From Halorarius halobius (lineage in GTDB: Archaea > Halobacteriota > Halobacteria > Halobacteriales > Haloarculaceae), in the NCBI RefSeq assembly GCF_024298865.1, contig NZ_CP101161.1, forward strand, positions 1,261,227 to 1,325,226: a DNA stretch of 64,000 nucleotides. The letters run 5' to 3'. The first letter of the stretch is position 1; every line of letters starts with the position of its first letter. Made by a program: the position numbers and the translations under genes. Positions 32,733 to 39,599 of the stretch are shown piece after piece. The notes under the pieces are model-generated. The model worked only from the letters and a program-made list of their open reading frames with translations, ran no database searches and had not been told where the DNA came from.

Positions 32733-33508
32733 CGCGCGTCCTCCGCGGCGAACGGGCTGTTGCCGCCACACGGGACGCCGCCGAACTCGATATCGAACGC
32801 GACGCCGTCGGTCTGGACGACGTTGCCGACCGTCGACGGGAGCGACCAGTCGAACGCCACACAGCGGACCGAATCGACGGCGAGACAGTCCACCAGCAGT
32901 TCGCCGCCGATGCCGAACTGACTCGCCGGGTCGAACGCCGTCGCCAGCGGTCCGTCACGGACGACCGTCTCGCCGGCGTCGAGGCTCCCGTTGCAGGAGC
33001 CGAACGGCATCCCGTCTTTCCAGAGCCGTATCTCGACGGCACTGTCCAGTTCTCCGTCGGTGCCTCCGTCGTCGCCGGCGGCGCGCTCCGGTTCGTTCAC
33101 CGTGTTCTCGTCGTCGGCCGTGACGCGTCCGCGCACGTAGACGTCGAGCGGTTCGGCGTCGTCGCGGTCGACCACCTGGAGGCCGACGACGAGCGTGCCG
33201 CCGTCGCCGGGGGCGACGTTCGACAGCGACACCACGGGGCCGCTCGCCTCCGTGACGTACTCGGGGGTGGCGTCGGGGTCGAGCGCGTCCGTGAACGTCG
33301 CACCCGTACCGGTCTGGTGTTCGAGGAACGCCCCGTTGTACGTCTCGTACCACGCGACGCGGAGGCGGCCGTCGTCGGTGTCGTCGTCGGGGGCGGCGTA
33401 CGTGTAGCGGCTGAACGCCGGCGTGCGGCCGCGGGCGGCGGTGAGGCCGCCGCCTGCAAGCGCCGCGCCGCCGACGCCGGCCAACAGTTGTCGTCGTGTG
33501 AAATGCAT
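32729..33508 (-). CDS. Tat-exported TasA-related protein
   Basis: 259 residues. The twin-arginine signal FTRRQLLAGVGGAALAGGGL is followed by PAFSRYTYAAP, where the canonical F-S-D-x-E block is degenerate. Two features link it to the other cluster proteins: the segment LSNVAPGDGGTLVVGLQV (compare VKPGD in the two proteins upstream) and the C-terminal WSLPSTVGNVVQTDGVAFDI, whose counterpart LPVEVGNEIQGDSLGFDL ends the VWA protein. First gene of a run of five coupled genes, with its own TATA-like box at 33593-33602. Probably a minor fibre or matrix component. Confidence 0.7.
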   Translation of the reverse strand: MHFTRRQLLAGVGGAALAGGGLTAARGRTPAFSRYTYAAPDDDTDDGRLRVAWYETYNGAFLEHQTGTGATFTDALDPDATPEYVTEASGPVVSLSNVAPGDGGTLVVGLQVVDRDDAEPLDVYVRGRVTADDENTVNEPERAAGDDGGTDGELDSAVEIRLWKDGMPFGSCNGSLDAGETVVRDGPLATAFDPASQFGIGGELLVDCLAVDSVRCVAFDWSLPSTVGNVVQTDGVAFDIEFGGVPCGGNSPFAAEDAR

Positions 33509-33592
33509 GGGTGTGGGTCGCCCGTGTCGGGCGGTCGCCCGGCGTCCGTCGTCGTCCGCCGGTCTCTGACTGTTCGGGTGGCGAGCAACCCC

Positions 33593-33602
33593 GATAGGTA
33601 TG
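33593..33602 (-). promoter_or_regulatory. Promoter-like element of the second TasA-cluster operon
   Basis: On the minus strand CATACCTATC is preceded by GGCCCGCTCCC. The same order, GGTCCGCTCTC then TTTACCTAA, precedes the first gene of the cluster (36541-36550), at a similar distance from the start codon (about 85-95 bases here). This suggests shared promoter architecture. Confidence 0.4.
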
Positions 33603-33669
33603 GGGAGCGGGCCGTCGGTTCACCGAGGGTACGGTCTCCGTACCGGTGGTGGACGACGCCCCGGGGAGA

Positions 33670-33710
33670 CCCCACTGGGGGAGTCGAACCCCCGTCCGCC
33701 GCGGGTGGGG
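33670..33710 (-). other. tRNA-like acceptor/T-arm minihelix in the TasA cluster
   Basis: On the minus strand GGGGG-TTCGACT-CCCCC forms a perfect 5-bp stem with a 7-base loop that fits the tRNA T-loop consensus TTCRANY. AGTGGGG follows directly and pairs over six bases with CCCCACC located ten bases 5' of the T-arm. Together they mimic a tRNA acceptor-T minihelix, but no D- or anticodon arm fits in the 20 bases left before the VWA gene's stop. It may be a tRNA remnant, a processing signal, or simply a strong hairpin ending the upstream transcript. Confidence 0.4.
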
Positions 33711-33730
33711 CGGGCCGGTGGTCGCCGCAC

Positions 33731-35464
33731 TCAGGTAGCGACCGGGCCGCTACCGTCGTTGTTGCGGGCCTGCTCGGTGTAGAAGCCGAGGTCGAACCCG
33801 AGGCTGTCGCCCTGGATTTCGTTGCCCACCTCGACGGGCAGTTCCCACGCGAGCGCGACGCAGTGCATCACGCCGTCGCCCCGGAACGGGTCGCGGTCCG
33901 GGTCGGTCGCGGGGTCGCTCAGTTCGTCGTAGGCCGTCGCGCGGTTCCCGTCCAGCGGGATGCCGTTCCCGTCGGCCAGTTCCGCGATGACGTTGCCGAG
34001 CGTGTCCTGCATGATGATCTTCTCGCCGCCGAACCGCGCCGCGATGTTCCCGAAGACGCTCGGGACGTTGACGGGGTCGTCGACGTCGTAGAAGTACGCC
34101 GGGTCGTCGCCGACAGAGTCGCCGGCCTCGCCGGCCATCTCCTGGAGGACGGCGTCGTTGGCACTGCCGACCGAGATGGTGTACACGTCCGTCGCGGGGG
34201 CCGGGGCGGTCGCACGCGCGTCGTCGGCGGCGTCCTCGGGCGAACTGAACGTGGTGCTACCGGTGCCGTTGAACGATTCGCCGTCAGAGAGCACGATGTT
34301 GGCGTAGTCGACGCCGCTACGGGCGCGCACGCTAGCCAACTCGGCCTGCGCCGCGTCGACGCCCTCGCCGATGTAGGTGCCGGTGGCGATGCCGTTCGCG
34401 TTCGAGTACGGGTCCGGGTCGCCGTCGCCGTCGGCCGGGTCGCTCGCGTTCGGGTCGGAGCCGACGCCGTCGGCCGCGACGCCGGTGACGACGTTGGCGA
34501 GCTTCTGCCGGAGGTCGGACAGCGCCGCGTCGACCACGGAGAGGTCAGCGGTCAACTCCTGTAAGATGCCGACCCGCGGTTCGGTGTCCGAGGACCCCTC
34601 GCCGTCGAAGTAGGCCACGCCGACCTGCACGTCGGAGCCCTGCAGTTGCAGGTAGTCGATGAACTCCTTCGCGCCGAGTTCGACGAGGTCTATCTTCGTC
34701 GTCTCGTCGTAGGTGGTCCCGTTGACCTGGATCGAGTCGGTGCTGACGACGCCGCCGTACTGGTCGTACAGCATCGACCCCGAGAAGTCGAGCGTCAGCA
34801 TGATGTCCGCGGGGTCGGCCCCGTCGCGGACGTTGTCGCAGTCCTCGTCGTACCACAGCGTCGCCTCGATGGCGTCCGCGAGGTCCGGGAGGTTGTCCGG
34901 GTCGACGAGCGCCTCGGCGTCGTTGGTCGCGCCGCCGCTTTCGGTGACGTTGGCCGCCTGCATCCAGATGTAGCCGGGGTTGTCACAGAGATGCAGCGAG
35001 AACGTTATCTCGCCCTCGTCGCCGGGCTTCACGTCGCTGAACTGGACGAGCGTGTCCATCGCGTCGCCCGTGACGGGGTCGGAGCCGAAGTCGGCCTGGT
35101 CGAGCGGCGGGATGTTCTCGCAGTCCAGCCCCTGGAGGTTCCGGTCCTCGTCGCTGTAGCGGACCACCACGCCGTCATCGACGATGGACTGCTCGCCGTC
35201 GCCGTCGTGGTCCGGGTGGGCGTTGACGTAGGTGACGACCGGGTCGCCGCCCATCGTGTAGCTGTAGTGCTGTTGCCAGTCGACCAGCAGGTCGAGTTCG
35301 CCGGCGGTGATGCTGTTGCCGGCGAACTCCTCGCGGTCGCTGAACAGCGCGGAGGTGCCGAACCCCGCGCCCGCGGAGGCAAGGCCGACGGCGCCGAGGC
35401 CGGCCAGCATCTTGCGCCGGGAGAGGTCGTACAGTTTCGGTTGTGGTTCCGTGTCTTGGGTCAT
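33731..35464 (-). CDS. Tat-exported TasA-type protein with inserted von Willebrand A domain
   Basis: 577 residues. The signal LSRRKMLAGLGAVGLASAG (14-32) leads to ALFSDREEFAGNSITAGELD, the TasA/CalY signature. The TasA-like part continues to about 215 (VKPGDEGEITFSLHLC) and resumes at about 530-570 (LPVEVGNEIQGDSLGFDL). Between lies a VWA domain with an intact MIDAS start DFSGSM at 226-231, a later threonine-rich strand and SDGES near 393. So a VWA adhesion domain appears to be inserted in a TasA-like jelly roll. The region 335-355 is Asp-rich and possibly calcium-binding. It follows the first TasA-like gene by 86 bases. Confidence 0.82.
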   Translation of the reverse strand: MTQDTEPQPKLYDLSRRKMLAGLGAVGLASAGAGFGTSALFSDREEFAGNSITAGELDLLVDWQQHYSYTMGGDPVVTYVNAHPDHDGDGEQSIVDDGVVVRYSDEDRNLQGLDCENIPPLDQADFGSDPVTGDAMDTLVQFSDVKPGDEGEITFSLHLCDNPGYIWMQAANVTESGGATNDAEALVDPDNLPDLADAIEATLWYDEDCDNVRDGADPADIMLTLDFSGSMLYDQYGGVVSTDSIQVNGTTYDETTKIDLVELGAKEFIDYLQLQGSDVQVGVAYFDGEGSSDTEPRVGILQELTADLSVVDAALSDLRQKLANVVTGVAADGVGSDPNASDPADGDGDPDPYSNANGIATGTYIGEGVDAAQAELASVRARSGVDYANIVLSDGESFNGTGSTTFSSPEDAADDARATAPAPATDVYTISVGSANDAVLQEMAGEAGDSVGDDPAYFYDVDDPVNVPSVFGNIAARFGGEKIIMQDTLGNVIAELADGNGIPLDGNRATAYDELSDPATDPDRDPFRGDGVMHCVALAWELPVEVGNEIQGDSLGFDLGFYTEQARNNDGSGPVAT

Positions 35465-35550
35465 GTCGGTGTTTGGTGGGTATGATGATTCTCCGCGGCG
35501 CGTGGGCGTCACGCCCGCGGGTGAACGCGGTCAGATGGCGATGCCGCGGA

Positions 35551-36465
35551 TTAGCTCGGGGTCGGCGTGCCCGAGGGGGTCACCTGCGTGCCGTTGAACG
35601 GGTCGTCGTTGTTGCGGACCTGTTCGGTCTCGAACACGAGGTCGAACGACACCGTGTCGCCCTGAATGTCGTTGCCGACCGCCGTCGGAATCTCCAGCAG
35701 CAGGCAGAACTCCGCGGCCCCGTCGCCGCGGTCCGCGCCGTCGTTGGTCACGTAGAACGGCGTGCCGTCGTTCTTCCTGATGAGTTGGCCGCCTCCCAGG
35801 AAGGAGGCGAACTGGTTGAGCGTGGGGTAGTCCATGTCGGACTCCACGGTCTGGCCGTACTCCGCGCTGGTGTAGTCGTCGTCGCTGACGGCCGCGTACG
35901 GCTTGTTGACCGTCCCGTCGGGCTCGTCGTTGGTCCACGCATCGAGCACCGAGAGGTCGCTCTTCTGGCCGCTGGAGGTGCCGTCGGTCGGGCCGCCGTA
36001 CGCCTGCCAGAGCGACGCGAGGATGGCGTCGCCCAGTTCGCCGTCACCGGTCGTGTCGCCCTCGGGTTCCGGGTTCGCGCCCTCGCCGTTTTCGAGGTCG
36101 GTCACCGAGACCTGGACGTAGCCCGGGTTGGTCTCGTTCTCGATTTCGAAGCAGATGATGGCCCAGTCGCCGGGCTTCACGTCGTCGACCGTGAGGCCGA
36201 CCACGGCCTCGCTGTCGTCGGCCGTTCCCGAGAGGCCGAGCACGCCGGGCTGGTCGGCCCAGTACGCGTTCGCGCCCACGACGGTCGCGGTGACGCTCAG
36301 GTCGAGCGTACCCGCGGTGATGCTGTTGTCGCTGAACTCCTCGCGGTCGCTGAACAGCGCGGAGGTGCCGAGGCCGGCCCCCGCGGAGGCGAGGCCGATG
36401 GCCCCGAGTCCGGCGATCATCTTGCGGCGCGAGAGGTCGTACAGGTTCTGTTGGTCGTCGGTCAT
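35551..36465 (-). CDS. Tat-exported TasA/CalY-type protein, likely main subunit
   Basis: 304 residues, first gene of the cluster. The twin-arginine signal SRRKMIAGLGAIGLASAG (12-29) leads to ALFSDREEF and SITAGTLDLSV (48-58), the closest match here to TasA (compare TFASGTLDLS in Bacillus TasA). One jelly-roll-like domain follows, with VKPGDWAIICFEIEN, NPGYVQVSV and a C-terminal IPTAVGNDIQGDTVSFDLVF. No C-terminal anchor. By analogy, after Tat export and cleavage by the cluster's SipW-type peptidase it could polymerise into matrix fibres or bundling pili; assembly itself is inference. It has its own TATA-like box upstream. Confidence 0.82.
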   Translation of the reverse strand: MTDDQQNLYDLSRRKMIAGLGAIGLASAGAGLGTSALFSDREEFSDNSITAGTLDLSVTATVVGANAYWADQPGVLGLSGTADDSEAVVGLTVDDVKPGDWAIICFEIENETNPGYVQVSVTDLENGEGANPEPEGDTTGDGELGDAILASLWQAYGGPTDGTSSGQKSDLSVLDAWTNDEPDGTVNKPYAAVSDDDYTSAEYGQTVESDMDYPTLNQFASFLGGGQLIRKNDGTPFYVTNDGADRGDGAAEFCLLLEIPTAVGNDIQGDTVSFDLVFETEQVRNNDDPFNGTQVTPSGTPTPS

Positions 36466-36540
36466 GGTGGTCTCCCCCCGGGCCGTGCGGGCCGGTCCCC
36501 CAGCGTCCTCGGGTTGGAGACCTCTCGGACTGCAGGGGTG

Positions 36541-36550
36541 TTAGGTAAAG
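36541..36550 (-). promoter_or_regulatory. Promoter-like element of the first TasA-type gene
   Basis: On the minus strand CTTTACCTAA lies 76-85 bases before the ATG at 36465, in an otherwise GC-rich spacer, and is preceded by GGTCCGCTCT. A matching arrangement precedes the second operon (33593-33602). The rest of the 285-bp spacer to the divergent winged-helix gene holds no gene. Confidence 0.45.
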
Positions 36551-36750
36551 AGAGCGGACCGGTCGGCGAACCCGGCGTTCGGTCGCGCTCATCGGGCCGT
36601 TGGCCGGGGCGGTACGCTCCCCGTACGCGGCCGTCGGGACCGGTACGGTGTTCGTGCCGACGCGCTCCCGTCGGTCGAAACGCGGGGTTCCGTTCCGGTA
36701 CGCGAACCATGTCTAAATCCCCCGGAGAAGTCACTGCCTAACGTAATGGA

Positions 36751-37287
36751 GTGCGAGGAGCCGTGCTGAGGTACGCCCGTCGCCGGCTTCCGCCGACGAC
36801 GGTCCACCGCGTGTTGAGCAGTCCCCGCCGCGCCACCGCGTTGCGCCTGCTCAGACGCGAGGGAGCGATGCCCGTGGGGGAGTTGGCGGACGCCGTCGCC
36901 GCCGTCGAGGCCGGCGGCGAGCCGCCAGGCTCGCTCCGCGACAGCGTCTACAACTCGCTCCGGCAGACGCATCTCCCGCGGCTCACCGACCTCGGGCTGG
37001 TCGCTCACGAGGACGGCGTGGTGCGGCCGCTTGCGGCCAGCCGACACGTCGCCCGCTACGCGACGCCCGTCGCGCTGTTCGGCGTCTCGTGGGCCGAGTT
37101 GTACCGCGCGCTCGGCATCCTCGGGCTCTGTCTCGTCGTCGCCACGCTCGCGGGCGCGCCGCTCGTCGACGCCGTCGACCCGCTGGTGTGGGCGACGGCG
37201 ACGCTGGCCGCGTTCGCCGTGACCTCCGGCTGTCAGCTGTGGGCCGCCCGCCGGGTCCGGGTCCGCGACCCCCGCGACCGTCGGTAA
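36751..37287 (+). CDS. Winged-helix protein with two membrane helices (DUF7344-like), first copy
   Basis: 178 residues from a GTG start. The N-terminal half is a winged helix (TTVHRVLSSPRRATALRLLR ... VYNSLRQTHLPRLTDLGLVAHEDG) followed by two hydrophobic helices (about 112-135 and 145-165). It closely resembles the next gene in both the helix block TALHQTHLPKMDKLG and layout, so the two are tandem paralogues. It is divergent from the TasA-like cluster, which makes it a candidate membrane-tethered regulator of that cluster. Confidence 0.78.
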   Translation: MRGAVLRYARRRLPPTTVHRVLSSPRRATALRLLRREGAMPVGELADAVAAVEAGGEPPGSLRDSVYNSLRQTHLPRLTDLGLVAHEDGVVRPLAASRHVARYATPVALFGVSWAELYRALGILGLCLVVATLAGAPLVDAVDPLVWATATLAAFAVTSGCQLWAARRVRVRDPRDRR

Positions 37288-37390
37288 GGTCGCGGTACCG
37301 ATTGTGCAGGCCAGTCGTTCCTGACAGAGTTAATACGGAATCGTATATGCTCCCATATCGCCTCTGAGAGGCTGTTATGGGGGTGAACAC

Positions 37391-38044
37391 GTGTCTACAC
37401 AGCAGGACGTAAGCGCGGACGACCGGGCGGCAGGCTCCGGTGAGGGGGGAGTAGTGCGGGCGGCCGGTGCGGGCACCACCGGCCGGCTGTCGACGGACGC
37501 CGTCTTCGAGACGCTCGGGAGCCGTCGCCGTCGCTACGCGCTCCACTACCTGAAGCAGGTCGACGAGTCGGTCACCATCCGCGACCTGTCGATGCAGTTG
37601 GCCGCGTGGGAGAACGACGTCGAACTGGCCGCGGTGACGCCGAAACAGCGCAAGCGCGTGTACACGGCGCTCCACCAGACGCATCTCCCGAAGATGGACA
37701 AGCTCGGGGTAGCCGTCTACGACCGCGACCGGGGGGTCGTCAGCCTCACCGACCACGTCCGCGAGTTCGACGTCTACCTCGACGTCGTGCCCGCGGACGA
37801 CCTCTCGTGGGGGCAGGTGTACGTCGGCCTGGCGGCGGTGCTGACGGCGCTCGTCAGCGTCGCGGCCGTCGGCGTCTACCCGTTCGACGCCGTCGGTGGG
37901 TTCGGCTACGCGCTGTTCGTCGCCGTCGCCTTCCTCGCTGTCGGGGGCTACCACGCCGTCCACGACCGGCGCACGCGTCTCGGCACCGGGGGGTCGCCAC
38001 GCTCCATCGACCCGCCGCCGGAGCGGGACGGCGACGCGCCCTGA
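37391..38044 (+). CDS. Winged-helix protein with two membrane helices (DUF7344-like), second copy
   Basis: 217 residues from a GTG at 37391. A Gly/Ala-rich lead is followed by a winged helix (DAVFETLGSRRRRYALHYLK ... VYTALHQTHLPKMDKLGVAVYD) and two hydrophobic helices (about 143-163 and 167-188), ending in a charged tail. Longer at both ends than its upstream paralogue. The spacer before it is AT-rich (37329-37379), with a TATA-like CGTATATGC and a GTTATGG stretch. Likely a regulator of the divergent surface-protein cluster; this is inferred from position. Confidence 0.8.
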   Translation: MSTQQDVSADDRAAGSGEGGVVRAAGAGTTGRLSTDAVFETLGSRRRRYALHYLKQVDESVTIRDLSMQLAAWENDVELAAVTPKQRKRVYTALHQTHLPKMDKLGVAVYDRDRGVVSLTDHVREFDVYLDVVPADDLSWGQVYVGLAAVLTALVSVAAVGVYPFDAVGGFGYALFVAVAFLAVGGYHAVHDRRTRLGTGGSPRSIDPPPERDGDAP

Positions 38045-38110
38045 TAGGGAGCCAGTGGCTACGCGGAGTCGGTCCGTCCGCAGTCGAACGTACAGAAAGA
38101 GGGTCCGTCG

Positions 38111-38356
38111 TCAGGCGCTGTCGGTCGCCGTCTCGGCCGTCTCGGCCGTCTCGGCGTCGGCCGCCTCGGAGCGTTCGGCGGCGGCCTCCCGTATCTCGGC
38201 CTCGACGGCCGCACGACCTTTCTTGAACTCACCCATCGCCTCGCCGCTGGACCGCGCGAGTTTCGGCAGGCGGTCGGCTCCGAACAGCAGGACCGCGACC
38301 AGCAGGATGACAAGCAGTTCGGGACCGCCCGGGATGCCGACGAACATCGGAATCAT
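38111..38356 (-). CDS. tatA: Twin-arginine translocase subunit TatA
   Basis: 81 residues. The short N-terminal membrane helix GGPELLVILLVAVLLFGADR is followed by the TatA hallmark LPKLARSSGEAMGEFKKG amphipathic helix and an acidic, Ala/Glu-rich tail. TatA/E subunits form the pore-like assembly of the Tat system. No tatC is in the window. It lies one gene pair away from a cluster of Tat-dependent surface proteins. An internal ATG at 38347 (start of FVGIPGG) is an alternative start. Confidence 0.9.
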   Translation of the reverse strand: MIPMFVGIPGGPELLVILLVAVLLFGADRLPKLARSSGEAMGEFKKGRAAVEAEIREAAAERSEAADAETAETAETATDSA

Positions 38357-38372
38357 ATCTCCTCCACGCGGT

Positions 38373-38393
38373 GTGGCACGATCAGTATGCCAC
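38373..38393. promoter_or_regulatory. GTGGCA-N9-TGCCAC inverted repeat between tatA and the receiver-like gene
   Basis: A perfect 6-bp dyad with a 9-base spacer in the 101-bp divergent spacer, just upstream of the tatA start and about 35 bp before the TATA box of the plus-strand gene. Size and position fit an operator; the binding protein is unknown. Confidence 0.35.
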
Positions 38394-38427
38394 GCCTACC
38401 GCCGACCTGGTTCCGGGGAGGCGAACC

Positions 38428-38435
38428 TTCTATAG
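38428..38435 (+). promoter_or_regulatory. TATA-like box of the receiver-like gene
   Basis: TTCTATAG preceded by GCGAACC, 23-30 bases before the GTG at 38458, supports a leaderless start there rather than the longer frame beginning at 38371. Confidence 0.5.
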
Positions 38436-38457
38436 CTATCGGCGCTATCCGGAGGAC

Positions 38458-39009
38458 GTGACGGTCCTCATCGCGGCCGCCGACGACGCGGGGACGGCGG
38501 CCCACGACGCCCTCTCGACGGCCGGCTTCGACGTCGAACGGGTGACGACGCTGGCCGACGCGCGGGTCCGCGGCGCCACCGCCGACGTGGTCGTCGCGGG
38601 CGAGTTGGCCGACGCCACGGCGCGTGACCTTCGGGGCGCGCTCCGGGAGGCCGGCGCCGCCACGCCCGTCGTTCGTCTCGGTACGGCCCCCGACTTCGAG
38701 TACGCGGTCGAGCCCCCGTACGAGGACGCGCTGGTCGGGACGGTCCGGCTCGCCCGGCAGGCGGACGCCTACCGGACGGCCGTCGACGACCTGTACGAGC
38801 GGTGCCGGGAGCGTGCCGCCGCCGGCGAGTCGCTCACCCCCGACGACGAGGCGGTCGCGGCCGCCCGCCGCCGCGCCGAGAGCGCGTTCGAGGAGGTGCG
38901 GCGGCTCGGTGGCCACACCCCGTACGAACGGCTGTTCCCGGAGGTCGAGGGGTCGGAGAACGGTCGGGGCCCGGACGTCGAGGACGCGGACGGCGACGGT
39001 CAGACGTAG
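38458..39009 (+). CDS. Receiver-like protein with HalX-type C-terminus
   Basis: 183 residues from the GTG at 38458. The first ~105 residues have the strand-helix pattern of a response-regulator receiver (TVLIAAADDAGTAAHDALST, VVRLGTAPDF), but the phospho-acceptor position reads DVVVAGELAD, with no clear Asp, so phosphorylation is doubtful. The C-terminal helical part (RQADAYRTAVDDLYERCRER) resembles the HalX domain of haloarchaeal response regulators. No DNA-binding domain. Its 3' end overlaps the convergent AN1 gene by ten bases. Confidence 0.7.
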   Translation: MTVLIAAADDAGTAAHDALSTAGFDVERVTTLADARVRGATADVVVAGELADATARDLRGALREAGAATPVVRLGTAPDFEYAVEPPYEDALVGTVRLARQADAYRTAVDDLYERCRERAAAGESLTPDDEAVAAARRRAESAFEEVRRLGGHTPYERLFPEVEGSENGRGPDVEDADGDGQT

Positions 39010-39485
39010 CCGTACAGGGTCGCCGCGAGGCCCGCGTAGTACGCCGCGGTGAGAAGCAGCGAGAGGCCGCCGACCTTCGCCAGATACGTCGGATAGCTCT
39101 GCTCCTCCATCCACTCGAGCACGGAGTTCGGCCCGCGTTCCCACGGCATCCCGCGGTTCGGCGGGAGGTCGTCGCCGCCGTCGCGGTCCGGCCGGGTCTC
39201 ACGGGCGGCGTCCCGGGCGACCTCGACCCGCGGCCCGGGCACGCGCGTCCCGTCGTCCTCGCCCGCCGCCTCTGGGCCGTCGGTCGTCCCGTCGGTCACC
39301 CCGGCCGGGTCGTCGGCGATGACCGTGCCGTCGCCGAACTCGAATCCGACCGGGCCGCCGTCGTCCGTGGTGAACCGGTCGCAGGCGTGGTGTGGGAACT
39401 GGTGGGTCGCACAGAACTGCTTGCTACAGTGACTGCAGGTGAACAGCAGTTCCTCCTCAGCGCCACAGGACGCACACCGTGTCAT
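39000..39485 (-). CDS. AN1-type zinc-finger membrane protein
   Basis: 161 residues. The N-terminal AN1 zinc finger has C4, C7, C17, C20, C25, H28, H33 and C35 in the expected spacing. A long acidic linker follows, then one C-terminal hydrophobic helix (about 137-158). Haloarchaea encode several such membrane-tethered AN1 proteins; in eukaryotes AN1 fingers occur in ubiquitin and stress proteins. The function here is unknown; the finger should face the cytoplasm. Confidence 0.85.
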   Translation of the reverse strand: MTRCASCGAEEELLFTCSHCSKQFCATHQFPHHACDRFTTDDGGPVGFEFGDGTVIADDPAGVTDGTTDGPEAAGEDDGTRVPGPRVEVARDAARETRPDRDGGDDLPPNRGMPWERGPNSVLEWMEEQSYPTYLAKVGGLSLLLTAAYYAGLAATLYGYV

Positions 39486-39599
39486 CGGTCGACGTGTTCG
39501 GGTGAACTGACTTGAAGTTTTCACGCGTTTCCAACCGTGAAATCGACCGGGCGTGCCGTGAGACACAGACCTATGTGTGTGCGTGGTCCAGGGACGGAC

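Noticed and set aside
33670..33710. Considered as a complete tRNA gene
   Set aside because: Only a T-arm and a 6-bp acceptor-like stem can be formed; there is no room for D- and anticodon arms before the upstream stop codon.
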